A stretch of 57,736 nt of DNA, taken from positions 1-57,736 of the forward strand of contig NZ_LBMG01000042.1 in NCBI RefSeq assembly GCF_001005315.1. The letters run 5' to 3'. Below the pieces are notes generated by a model. It saw nothing but the letters and a program-made list of their open reading frames with translations, made no database searches and was not told the origin of the DNA. Position numbers and translations under genes: made by a program. This DNA is from Kordia jejudonensis (GTDB lineage Bacteria; Bacteroidota; Bacteroidia; Flavobacteriales; Flavobacteriaceae). This document shows positions 1 to 8,451 of this stretch, piece after piece (position 1 is the first letter of the stretch; every line of letters starts with the position of its first letter).

Positions 1-1466
1 TTGTTGCTACTGAAACAACACATGAAATTAAACTACAAAATCTAATAGGTTCGCCTAATTTTCTTTGGCATGCTGTTATTGATGCTCAAGCGTATACATG
101 TGGAAACATTACAGATGCTATTTATTGTACAGATGCATTAGAAGATACAGCAACAGGTTTAACTGTAGGAAATACATATTACATACAAGTATACTCGCAT
201 GTGGCAAATGCAAACACGACATTTGATATCTGTGTATCTACAAACTTAATTCCAGGGCAAACCTATGTGCCTGATGATAACTTTGAGCAAGCACTCATCG
301 ATTTAGGTTTAGATACAGCATTAGACGATTATGTAACAACGAGTAACATCAACACAGTAAATGACTTAAACATTCGTAACCTTGGTATTTTTGACCTTAC
401 AGGAATAGAAGACTTTGCTGGATTAGAAATCTTAAACTGTGGATTAAACTTTTTAGGCGAAGTAGATCTAAGTCAAAACACAAATCTAAACTCACTAATC
501 GCGGATAATACGGCACTAGTTGCCTTAAACGTTAAAAACGGAAACAATACCAATGTTACAACATTCATCACACTTGGTAATGTAGATTTATTCTGTATTC
601 AAGTAGATGATGCCGCGTATAGTACCACCAATTGGACGCTAATTGAATCGACTACAAGTTTCAGTGAATACTGTGGAAATCCTATTCAAGTAGCTGCAAA
701 AGTATATTTGCAAGGAGCTATGCTCGACAATACAGATGGTTTTATGCGAACAGACTTAAAAGATAACAATCATATTTTAACAGTAAGTCCATACGCTGAT
801 GCCACTGCAATTGTTGCAACCGATCCTGTATATATTGCTACAGAACAGGATAAAATTGTCGATTGGATTTGGATAGAACTCAGAGACGCTACAGATCCTA
901 CAAACATCATTGATGGAAAATCTGCGCTGTTACAACGTGATGGCGATATTGTAGAAGCACTTGCTGACAATACTACAACGCCTGTTAGTTTCAATCAAGC
1001 ACCAAATGACTATTACATCGTAATAAAGCATAGAAATCACTTAAGTGTCATGTCGGACATCGCGGTATCATTATCTAGTACAGTTCTTGTGGTAGATTTT
1101 ACAGATCGTGCCAACCAAATAACGTATGGTTCAAATGCACAAGCTACTTTCGGAATGCCAATTGATGTCGTAGCCATGTGGTGCGGAAATGTAAATGGAG
1201 ATAACGTAGTGCAATACTCTGGAACCAATCCAGATGTGCCAACCATTCTCTCTACGGTGCTCAATGATCCTGATAACTTTCTAAACTTTCCAACCTTCAT
1301 TGTTTCTGGGTACGATACAAATGATGTCAACATGGATGGAAGCATACAGTACACAGGTACAAATCCCGATACGCCATTCATATTACAAAACATATTGGCA
1401 CATCCAGGAAACTTCCTAAACTTTAGTACATTTCAAATCTCAGAGCAATTACCCGAAAATGAGTAG
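1..1466 (+). CDS. Secreted multidomain protein with LRR-like and dockerin-like parts (5' end outside window)
   Basis: The frame is open from base 3 to the TAG at 1464-1466, so this is the C-terminal part of a gene that starts before the window. An internal ATG at 201 should not be taken as the start, because the frame continues upstream without a stop. From about 260 to 640 the protein reads as short leucine-rich segments with the opening YVPDDNFEQALIDLG, a pattern common in secreted Flavobacteriaceae proteins. The last 160 residues contain two GxVNxDNxxQYSGTNPD-type units (around 1186-1240 and 1315-1375) resembling paired calcium-binding dockerin-like loops. No C-terminal T9SS sorting motif was recognised. 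Role unknown; probably cell-surface adhesion or binding. Confidence 0.75.
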   Translation, partial: VATETTHEIKLQNLIGSPNFLWHAVIDAQAYTCGNITDAIYCTDALEDTATGLTVGNTYYIQVYSHVANANTTFDICVSTNLIPGQTYVPDDNFEQALIDLGLDTALDDYVTTSNINTVNDLNIRNLGIFDLTGIEDFAGLEILNCGLNFLGEVDLSQNTNLNSLIADNTALVALNVKNGNNTNVTTFITLGNVDLFCIQVDDAAYSTTNWTLIESTTSFSEYCGNPIQVAAKVYLQGAMLDNTDGFMRTDLKDNNHILTVSPYADATAIVATDPVYIATEQDKIVDWIWIELRDATDPTNIIDGKSALLQRDGDIVEALADNTTTPVSFNQAPNDYYIVIKHRNHLSVMSDIAVSLSSTVLVVDFTDRANQITYGSNAQATFGMPIDVVAMWCGNVNGDNVVQYSGTNPDVPTILSTVLNDPDNFLNFPTFIVSGYDTNDVNMDGSIQYTGTNPDTPFILQNILAHPGNFLNFSTFQISEQLPENE

Positions 1467-1712
1467 TGAGCTAAAAAATAAAAATAAATTCAACACATTA
1501 AAAACTCCGTAAAAAGCTATCAAAAAACAACTTAAATAGCGGTCGAAATACATTATAAAACAGCAGCTTTTTTTAGTATTAATAGTATTTATTTTCATCA
1601 TAAATTTTTATGATATCTTAATTGTTAAATCCTTTGTAAAGTCCTTTCATAAATCGCGACTTATTTCGTAATTTAGCAAACCAGATAAATAAATAAAAAT
1701 TCTACTAAAAAT

Positions 1713-3002
1713 ATGTCAGATAATATAGCTACGTTAGAAGTCAATGGTGAGAAACATGAGTTCCCAATAATCAAAGGAACGGAAAATGAAATTGCTATTG
1801 ATATCAAAAAATTAAGAGGCGCAACAGGTGGCGTCATCACAATTGATCCAGGATACAAAAATACAGGCTCTTGCGAGAGTGCCATTACATTTTTAGATGG
1901 AGAAAAAGGTGTGCTTCGTTACAGAGGATACGCTATAGAAGACTTAGCTGAAAAAGCAGACTTCCTAGAAGTTGCTTACTTACTTATTTTTGGAGAGTTG
2001 CCAACTTCTGAACAATTAGAAAAATTTCACAAAGACATCAAAAAAGAATCTGTTGTTGATGATGACGTGAAAAAAATATTAGATGCATTTCCAAAATCTG
2101 CACATCCAATGGGCGTGTTAGCTTCGTTAACAAATGCACTAACAGCATTCAATCCTTCTTCTGTAAATGTTGATTCGGAAGAAGATATGTACAAAGCTAT
2201 CGTAAAAATACTTGGAAAATTTCCAGTGTTAGTCGCTTGGACAATGCGCAAAAAACAAGGATTACCGTTAGACTACGGCGATTCATCATTAGGATACGTA
2301 GAAAACGTACTAAAAATGATGTTCAAACAGCCAAATGAAGAATACTCGCTAAATCCAATTGTAGTAAATGCACTAGACAAACTACTTATCTTACATGCAG
2401 ATCACGAGCAAAACTGTTCAACGTCTACAGTTCGTATCGTAGGTTCGTCACATGCAGGATTATTTGCTTCCTTAGCTGCTGGAATTTCAGCACTTTGGGG
2501 ACCATTGCACGGAGGAGCAAACCAAGCTGTATTAGAAATGTTAGAAGGAATTCGTCAAGATGGTGGAGACACTAAAAAATACATGGCGAAAGCAAAAGAT
2601 AAAAGCGATCCTTTCCGTTTAATGGGATTTGGACACAGAGTTTACAAAAACTTCGATCCAAGAGCTACCATCATCAAAGTTGCTGCCGATGAGGTATTGG
2701 GCGACTTAGGTGTGGAAGATCCAATCTTAGACATCGCAAAAGGTTTAGAACAAGAAGCATTACAAGATTCGTATTTTGTAGATAGAAAATTATATCCAAA
2801 TGTAGATTTCTACTCAGGAATCATCTACCGAGCAATGGGAATTCCAACAGAAATGTTTACCGTAATGTTTGCATTAGGACGTTTGCCAGGATGGATTTCA
2901 CAATGGAGAGAAATGCGCTTACGCAAAGAACCAATTGGACGTCCACGTCAAGTATACGTTGGAGAAAATCATAGAAATTTCAAGAATATCTCTGATAGAT
3001 AA
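1713..3002 (+). CDS. gltA: Citrate synthase
   Basis: Condenses acetyl-CoA and oxaloacetate to citrate in the TCA cycle (cytoplasm). The 429-residue length is that of the type II, E. coli-like enzyme. The catalytic residues fall at nearly the E. coli positions: His231 in LHADHEQNCST, His266 in WGPLHGGANQ, His308 in GFGHRVYKN and Asp365 in NVDFYSG. The N-terminal 40 residues match the small beta domain found in Gram-negative forms. The start is the first ATG after an AT-rich leader, and a strong terminator follows at 3021-3057, so the gene is probably monocistronic. Isocitrate dehydrogenase, the next-but-one TCA enzyme, is encoded 30 kb away in this window. Confidence 0.97.
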   Translation: MSDNIATLEVNGEKHEFPIIKGTENEIAIDIKKLRGATGGVITIDPGYKNTGSCESAITFLDGEKGVLRYRGYAIEDLAEKADFLEVAYLLIFGELPTSEQLEKFHKDIKKESVVDDDVKKILDAFPKSAHPMGVLASLTNALTAFNPSSVNVDSEEDMYKAIVKILGKFPVLVAWTMRKKQGLPLDYGDSSLGYVENVLKMMFKQPNEEYSLNPIVVNALDKLLILHADHEQNCSTSTVRIVGSSHAGLFASLAAGISALWGPLHGGANQAVLEMLEGIRQDGGDTKKYMAKAKDKSDPFRLMGFGHRVYKNFDPRATIIKVAADEVLGDLGVEDPILDIAKGLEQEALQDSYFVDRKLYPNVDFYSGIIYRAMGIPTEMFTVMFALGRLPGWISQWREMRLRKEPIGRPRQVYVGENHRNFKNISDR

Positions 3003-3020
3003 AACACAGAATAACACACA

Positions 3021-3057
3021 AAAGCTTCATGGATCTAAACATCTATGAAGCTTTTTT
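3021..3057 (+). terminator. Rho-independent terminator after gltA
   Basis: A 14-bp stem (one G-T pair) with a 6-base loop is followed by six T. Arms are 3021-3034 and 3041-3054. It separates gltA from the arginine deiminase-like gene, whose ATG is only 19 bases further on. Confidence 0.85.
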
Positions 3058-3075
3058 ACTATAGATCCCGAATGT

Positions 3076-3990
3076 ATGTTAGAACTTTACGTAAACGATG
3101 AAACTTCTCAATTAAAAGCAGTTGTACTAGGAACTGCCGAAAGTTGCGGGCCTACGCCAAAAGCTGAAGACTGTTATGACCCAAAATCAAAACAACATGT
3201 GATTGCAGGAACATATCCTTTAGAAAAAGACATGATTCCTGAAATGGAAGCCGTTGCCGCAGTTTTTGAAAAATACAACGTACAAGTCTTTCGACCGAAA
3301 ATTATTCAAGATTACAATCAAATATTCTCAAGAGATATCGCTTTTGTCATCGAAGACAAATTTATAAAATCGAATATACTACCAGATCGTGAACGTGAAA
3401 TTGAGGCTATTCAGCACGTAATTGATCAAATCCATCCAGAAAACATCATTACCTTACCTGAAGAAGTACATGTAGAAGGTGGCGATGTTATGCCTTGGGG
3501 CGATTATATATTTGTTGGCACATATTCAGGTGAAGACTATCCAGACTACATCACAGCGCGTACAAACATTGATGCGGTAATTGCATTGCAAGAATTATTT
3601 CCAAACAAAACCGTTAAATCATTCGAGCTTCGGAAATCGAATACAGATCCAAAAGAAAATGCATTGCACTTAGACTGCTGTTTTCAACCTATTGGCACCA
3701 ATAAAGCCATCTTGCATAAAAATGGATTCTTAGTTGAAGACGAATATCAATGGTTAGTAGATTTCTTTGGGAAGGAAAATATCTTCGAAATCAGCAAAGA
3801 CGAAATGTACAATATGAACAGTAACATATTTTCTATTTCTCCAGAAGTTGTCATTTCAGAGCAAAACTTTACACGTCTAAACACATGGTTTGAAGCACAA
3901 GGATTTACTGTTGAAAAAGTTCCGTATGCAGAAATTGCCAAGCAAGAAGGTTTATTGCGTTGTAGTACCATGCCATTAATAAGAGCATAA
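3076..3990 (+). CDS. Arginine deiminase / amidinotransferase-superfamily hydrolase
   Basis: A guanidino-group-modifying enzyme fold of 304 residues. Visible superfamily motifs are FSRD (84-87), the substrate-binding EGGD (134-137), HLDCCF (198-203) with the catalytic His, and the nucleophilic Cys296 in LLRCSTMPL near the C-terminus. Family members hydrolyse arginine to citrulline plus ammonia or act on methylated arginine. Which substrate is used cannot be told from sequence alone. The next-but-one gene is another member of the same superfamily (CtlX at 5095), so arginine and citrulline breakdown in one neighbourhood is the likely theme. The start lies just after the gltA terminator; no clear -7 box was seen between them. 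Confidence 0.85.
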   Translation: MLELYVNDETSQLKAVVLGTAESCGPTPKAEDCYDPKSKQHVIAGTYPLEKDMIPEMEAVAAVFEKYNVQVFRPKIIQDYNQIFSRDIAFVIEDKFIKSNILPDREREIEAIQHVIDQIHPENIITLPEEVHVEGGDVMPWGDYIFVGTYSGEDYPDYITARTNIDAVIALQELFPNKTVKSFELRKSNTDPKENALHLDCCFQPIGTNKAILHKNGFLVEDEYQWLVDFFGKENIFEISKDEMYNMNSNIFSISPEVVISEQNFTRLNTWFEAQGFTVEKVPYAEIAKQEGLLRCSTMPLIRA

Positions 3991-4118
3991 TTCATTTTAT
4001 AAAATACGATAACTAAAAAATACTAGAATTGCTTGATGTTTTACAGTCCGTAAAATTAAATTCATGCAAACTAAGTAAGTTTCTCAAAGCACCACAGACT
4101 AAAACCAAAACATTAGGT

Positions 4119-4928
4119 ATGTGGAAACATCTCATCAAAGCTATTTGCTTCATCATTTTCTGTAACTCCTATAACGGATTTGCACAAGGCGCTATTAGCG
4201 GATTTTACAATGAAAAAGGAAACACAACACTTGTCGTTGGCGCAGGTTTTGAAGACTCTAAAAACTACTTCATCGGAAGAGAAAAAAGTGATCTGAGTCG
4301 GAACTTATACAGCGTTTCAGTCTTTGGAATTTACGGAATCAATAATCGATTAAATGTCCAAGCTTCATTACCATATTTAGTCAGTGACGATCAAAGCGGA
4401 TTGCAAGATGCACAACTATTTCTCAAATACTTAGCGTTTACAAAGCAGCGTGCAACAGACAAATTTGAATTCTCTATTGCAACAGGATTTTCATTCAATG
4501 TAAGCAATTACGATGTTGGCGGATTAAACGATTTAGGTCAGCGTGCCAAAATACTTGAAACACGCGCGTTGCTTCACTATCAAAAAAAGTCAGGCTGGTT
4601 TGCAAACGTTCAAACAGGATTCTCTTTCAAATTTGAAGAAGTACCGAATAGCTTTCCGTTCAACGTAAAATTTGGAAAAGCAAGTGCCAAAAGTTACTTC
4701 GATTTTTGGTATGATTTCCAATACGCTTTTGGCGGAATTGATTATCGTGGCACGCCAGCTCCACAAAACTTTAGAGAATTAGGCGTTGGTTTTCATAAAA
4801 TTGGCGGCACTTATCATTTTCCACTATCAAGCAAATCAGGAATTTACATTGCACCTTCATACACAATCTCAGGAAGAAATGTATTTCAAGGATTTGCATA
4901 TCATGTAGGTTGGACGTACCAACTGTAA
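4119..4928 (+). CDS. Putative outer-membrane beta-barrel protein
   Basis: A protein of about 269 residues, starting at the ATG at 4119 because this gives a clean signal peptide (MWKHLIKAICFIIFCNSYNG then FAQ). A TTG at 4029 would add 30 residues of non-signal sequence in front. The mature part alternates hydrophobic and polar residues with many aromatic girdle residues (for example YFDFWYDFQYAFG) and ends in Leu after an aromatic-rich strand, as in outer-membrane barrels. It lies between two guanidino-hydrolase genes, so a role in uptake of their substrate is possible but unproven. No family name was recognised. Confidence 0.6.
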   Translation: MWKHLIKAICFIIFCNSYNGFAQGAISGFYNEKGNTTLVVGAGFEDSKNYFIGREKSDLSRNLYSVSVFGIYGINNRLNVQASLPYLVSDDQSGLQDAQLFLKYLAFTKQRATDKFEFSIATGFSFNVSNYDVGGLNDLGQRAKILETRALLHYQKKSGWFANVQTGFSFKFEEVPNSFPFNVKFGKASAKSYFDFWYDFQYAFGGIDYRGTPAPQNFRELGVGFHKIGGTYHFPLSSKSGIYIAPSYTISGRNVFQGFAYHVGWTYQL

Positions 4929-5094
4929 TTCCGATATCTTTTAAATAAAAAACAACCTGTAAATCAGCAACTTATTTAAGAACTTCATAATTTGAATGGG
5001 CTTTCATTGAAAAAATCGAAAAAAAATGAACATTATTTTAGTTTTTATGTAATTTTAGCGCAACAATAAAAACACTAAAAGCAAGGCTAACAAA

Positions 5095-6030
5095 ATGCAA
5101 CAAATCACCAATACGATCCTTATGGTACGTCCGGTTGCGTTTCGTATGAACGAACAAACGGCGGTAAACAATTACTATCAAAAAGTATTAGATGGCTTAT
5201 TGCCAGAAACAGTACAAGCGAGAGCAGTAGCAGAATTTGATGCATATGTGGAAAAGTTAAAAGCAATTGGCGTCAATGTAGTTGTAATTCAAGATACCAA
5301 AGAACCAGATACACCAGATTCTATTTTTCCAAACAACTGGATTTCTTTTCATGAAAATGGAAATGTTGGTTTATATCCAATGTATGCTGAAAATCGTCGT
5401 CAAGAACGTAGAGAAGACATTTTAGTGGAACTCGAAAAATTAGGTTTTCACATTGAGAATGTTATAGATTATACGTCAGCAGAAGACGAAGACATTTTTT
5501 TAGAAGGCACAGGAAGTTTATTGCTAGATAGAGTCAACAGTAAAGCATACTGTGCGTTATCGCCAAGAGCTGATGAAGAATTATTCATAGAATTCTGTGA
5601 AGATTTTGAATATATGCCTGTAATTTTTACAGCAAATCAAACGGTAAACGGGAAACGCGAAGCTATCTATCATACCAATGTAATGATGTGTTTGGCAGAA
5701 AACTTTGCAGTCATTTGTTTGGAATGTATCGATGACAAAAAAGAACGTGAAAACGTCAAAAAACATCTCAAAGCAGATGGAAAAGAAATCATAACCATCA
5801 CTGAAAAGCAAGTCAATAACTTTGCAGGAAACATGTTGCAAGTAAAAGGAGCCAATGATGAACGTTTCTTAATCATGAGTGATGCCGCACACAAATCATT
5901 AACAGAAAGTCAGCTAAAAGCCATTGAAAAACATTGCAAGATCGTATCAAGTTCTTTAGATACTATTGAAGCTTGTGGTGGAGGAAGCGCGCGTTGTATG
6001 ATGGCTGAGGTTTTCTTGCCAAAGCAATAA
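5095..6030 (+). CDS. ctlX: Citrulline utilization hydrolase CtlX family
   Basis: An amidinotransferase-superfamily protein of 311 residues. Diagnostic CtlX-type segments are FPNNWISFH (78-86), LYPMYAENRRQERR (93-106), EGTGS (137-141), YHTNVMM (192-198) and the C-terminal GGGSARCM, with Cys301 as the expected nucleophile. CtlX proteins are described as acting on citrulline, freeing ammonia and CO2 toward ornithine. With the deiminase-like gene at 3076 this could form a two-step arginine to citrulline to ornithine route. A weak -7 candidate (TAATTTTA, 5050-5057) precedes it, and a bidirectional terminator follows at 6167-6200. Confidence 0.88.
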   Translation: MQQITNTILMVRPVAFRMNEQTAVNNYYQKVLDGLLPETVQARAVAEFDAYVEKLKAIGVNVVVIQDTKEPDTPDSIFPNNWISFHENGNVGLYPMYAENRRQERREDILVELEKLGFHIENVIDYTSAEDEDIFLEGTGSLLLDRVNSKAYCALSPRADEELFIEFCEDFEYMPVIFTANQTVNGKREAIYHTNVMMCLAENFAVICLECIDDKKERENVKKHLKADGKEIITITEKQVNNFAGNMLQVKGANDERFLIMSDAAHKSLTESQLKAIEKHCKIVSSSLDTIEACGGGSARCMMAEVFLPKQ

Positions 6031-6166
6031 TTTGAAATCATTATAGTGAATAGAAAATGGTCATTCTAAGCTCGACTCAGAATTTCATAACAGTAAGTCA
6101 AGTATGATGTGAAGTTGAGTCAAGTTTAGCTTTGCGTAATGAAATAAAATTTAGTAGTATAATAAT

Positions 6167-6200
6167 AAAAGCCTGAGAAATTCACTTCTCAGGCTTTTTT
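6167..6200. terminator. Bidirectional terminator between ctlX and the convergent gene
   Basis: A 12-bp stem (6167-6178 with 6187-6198) has GCCTGAGA as its core and an 8-base loop. It has an A run on the left and a T run on the right, so it can stop transcription from both sides. Confidence 0.85.
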
Positions 6201-6226
6201 ATAGTTGAATCATTCAAGCTTTCAGG

Positions 6227-7672
6227 CTATTTACAATCAGTATATTCTTGAATAATTTGTTTCAGATTTTCTTCATTCTTTACATCAAACTCGCCTTCTT
6301 TTAAATCAGTAGCGACTTGTTTACACTTAGATAAGTACTTTGCCATTGCTTTGGAAATCTTTTCGTTATTACGATCGTCAATCATAAAACCAACTTTCTG
6401 ATCGTTCACTTTAATAACATACGTTCCTTCTTCGCCAGGTTTTGTCAATAACATATTTCCGTTTTCTTCATACAACATCTCATAGAAATACGAATTATTG
6501 AATCCAAAATTTGATGCATTTGTCAACTTTTTCATGGCATTTCCTTTCGTTTTCATACCATAAAAAGATTTCTCAACACCTTCGTCAGTAGCTGTAAATG
6601 AAATTCCGTCTTTCGCAGAAAACTTTTTAATACGTGTGCGACCTTTGTCATTTTTATAGCGAATACTAATTGACTTTCCATAATTATCAATAGAATTCAT
6701 ATCGTGCAAACCAGCAACTTGCTGTCCTGGTTCAATCACTAACTTTTCAAAAATAACATACACTGTTCCCGTATAGGTTTTACCTTTTTTATCGGTAATA
6801 CTTCCTAGAACTCCGTATAAATTAACACTATTTTCTTTGGCAATTTTTACTTTTTCTTTGCGTAAATCACTTTGGTATTTCTTCGCCTGACGACCAAATA
6901 CATAACCGCGACCTACCATTTCTTCAACGAAAATCTGCCCAAAAGTTCTAGAAAAACGATTGGTAAACATCGTCTTAGAACCTTCATCAAAATCAAACGT
7001 TTCGTCTGTATATGTTGTTACAACGGCTGCTGTAGAACCTACTTTGCGCGATTCTTTTGCCGTGGCAACTCTAATTCCGTCTAAATCTGAAATTCCATAC
7101 GACTTATCAGAAGCAGAATAAAATACTTTTCCAACAATTTTAGTTCCTGTAGCGCCGCCAAACGTAATTGTTCCATTTGGTTTTACATACGGTTTGTAGC
7201 GTCCAACAGTTTCCTTGCGTTTATCATCTTCAAGTTTTGCCGCTGCTGCTGCTTTTGCAAACTTTTCACTAATAATTTCACGATCTTCTGCAAAAAAGGC
7301 AGCTACATTTTCTTTATTAATTCCGTTAGCATCAATCAAATTGTATTTCTGACTCAACAAACGGATGATAATTTTTTTTGAGCTAAATGAAGTTTGTAAA
7401 ATTTCATACGGAATCTCCGTTTTTTGTCCATCAGCAGAAGTCATTTCTACATATTGATGATCTTGAATTGAAGAAACTGAAATTGCTTTATAATGTGCAT
7501 CAAATGCTTTTTCGCCCGATAAATACTTAAATGTATATTTATCTCTTGAATCTCCATCTTCAAAAATGGCAACTTCTTTCTTGTCAAAAAGAATTTTATT
7601 TTTCTTGATCTTAATTTTCTGACCAAATGCTAAAACTGGTAATAATAGTAGCGCAAATATTAATTTTTTCAT
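6227..7672 (-). CDS. Secreted/periplasmic protein of unknown function
   Basis: 481 residues with a short signal peptide (MKKLIFALLLLPVLAFGQ). An Ala-rich stretch at about 140-150 (KFAKAAAAAKLEDDKR) is probably helical. The rest is lysine-rich and mixed alpha/beta, with several repeated patterns of the type YGIS/GKxYTGTVY that look like short beta units. A similar 'signal peptide plus many lysines' layout is common among uncharacterised Flavobacteriaceae proteins. No catalytic motif was recognised. It converges with ctlX and has its own upstream region toward the Rrf2 gene, so it is likely transcribed alone. Confidence 0.7.
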   Translation of the reverse strand: MKKLIFALLLLPVLAFGQKIKIKKNKILFDKKEVAIFEDGDSRDKYTFKYLSGEKAFDAHYKAISVSSIQDHQYVEMTSADGQKTEIPYEILQTSFSSKKIIIRLLSQKYNLIDANGINKENVAAFFAEDREIISEKFAKAAAAAKLEDDKRKETVGRYKPYVKPNGTITFGGATGTKIVGKVFYSASDKSYGISDLDGIRVATAKESRKVGSTAAVVTTYTDETFDFDEGSKTMFTNRFSRTFGQIFVEEMVGRGYVFGRQAKKYQSDLRKEKVKIAKENSVNLYGVLGSITDKKGKTYTGTVYVIFEKLVIEPGQQVAGLHDMNSIDNYGKSISIRYKNDKGRTRIKKFSAKDGISFTATDEGVEKSFYGMKTKGNAMKKLTNASNFGFNNSYFYEMLYEENGNMLLTKPGEEGTYVIKVNDQKVGFMIDDRNNEKISKAMAKYLSKCKQVATDLKEGEFDVKNEENLKQIIQEYTDCK

Positions 7673-7875
7673 GTCAATGTTTATGAGTTTGTAATAGAAT
7701 CGGTGGCTAATGTACTAAAATAAAAGGACACATAATCAGAATGTTACAGATGAAAAGCTTACATCGGTACTTTTAAAAATTGAATGTTGATAGTCGTATA
7801 GAAAAAGTGTGAAAAAAATGAAATATATGCTAAATATTGGCAATAATACTTCGTAAAATATAGATAATTGACGAA

Positions 7876-7883
7876 TACTTTTG
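7876..7883 (+). promoter_or_regulatory. Candidate -7 box for the Rrf2 gene
   Basis: TACTTTTG fits the Bacteroidota TAnnTTTG element. It lies 79 bases before the ATG at 7963, leaving a leader where an autoregulating Rrf2 protein could bind. No convincing -33 TTTG was found, so confidence is modest. Confidence 0.4.
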
Positions 7884-7962
7884 TTTTTAACAAACAACCA
7901 TTTACTTTTATGCACTAGATTGGAATGCCTCGAAACGTTACCATTATCTGAAAAATAAAAAT

Positions 7963-8376
7963 ATGCTTTCTAAAAAGACTAAATACGGACTCAAAGCATT
8001 AACCTACATCGCACGCAAAGGAGACGAATTGCCTGTGTTGATCTCAGAAATTGCTACGGAAGAAAATATTTCTAAAAAGTTCCTAGAGGCAATTTTACTA
8101 CAACTCAAAAACAATGGTTTGCTCGGTTCCAAAAAAGGAAAAGGCGGCGGCTATTACTTAATTAAAACTCCAAGTGAAATAAAAGTTGCATCGCTTATTC
8201 GCATTTTAGAAGGTCCGATAGCAATGTTGCCGTGTGTGAGTCTAAATTTCTACGAAAAATGTGATGATTGTCCTGATGAAACCAAATGCGGATTGCATCA
8301 ACTCATGTTAGAAGTACGCGATAATATGTTGGCCGTTTTAGACAACAAAACACTAGAAGATCTTACTATTTTGTAA
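7963..8376 (+). CDS. Rrf2-family transcriptional regulator
   Basis: 137 residues. The N-terminal winged helix begins KKTKYGLKALTYIARKG and includes the family signature KKGKGGGYYL. Four cysteines lie in the effector region: Cys91, Cys100, Cys103 and Cys109, plus His112. This is close to but not the same as the IscR Cys3-His arrangement, so an Fe-S cluster or redox-sensing function is plausible. Members of the family control Fe-S biogenesis, cysteine metabolism or NO response. The neighbouring genes (argS downstream with its own promoter) do not show the target. Confidence 0.88.
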   Translation: MLSKKTKYGLKALTYIARKGDELPVLISEIATEENISKKFLEAILLQLKNNGLLGSKKGKGGGYYLIKTPSEIKVASLIRILEGPIAMLPCVSLNFYEKCDDCPDETKCGLHQLMLEVRDNMLAVLDNKTLEDLTIL

Positions 8377-8423
8377 ATCTCAATTATCTCTAACAACTTT
8401 CGTGATACCTAATCAATAATTGA

Positions 8424-8431
8424 TATCTTTG
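8424..8431 (+). promoter_or_regulatory. Promoter -7 box of argS
   Basis: TATCTTTG is a perfect TAnnTTTG match 20 bases before the argS ATG. TTTC at 8398-8401 is a possible -33 element with 22-base spacing. It separates argS from the Rrf2 gene. Confidence 0.65.
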
Positions 8432-8451
8432 CACCTTAATTTTTAGGAGTA

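Noticed and set aside
1511-1574. Terminator after the first gene
   Set aside because: Only 8-base arms around a loop of more than 40 bases; not convincing.
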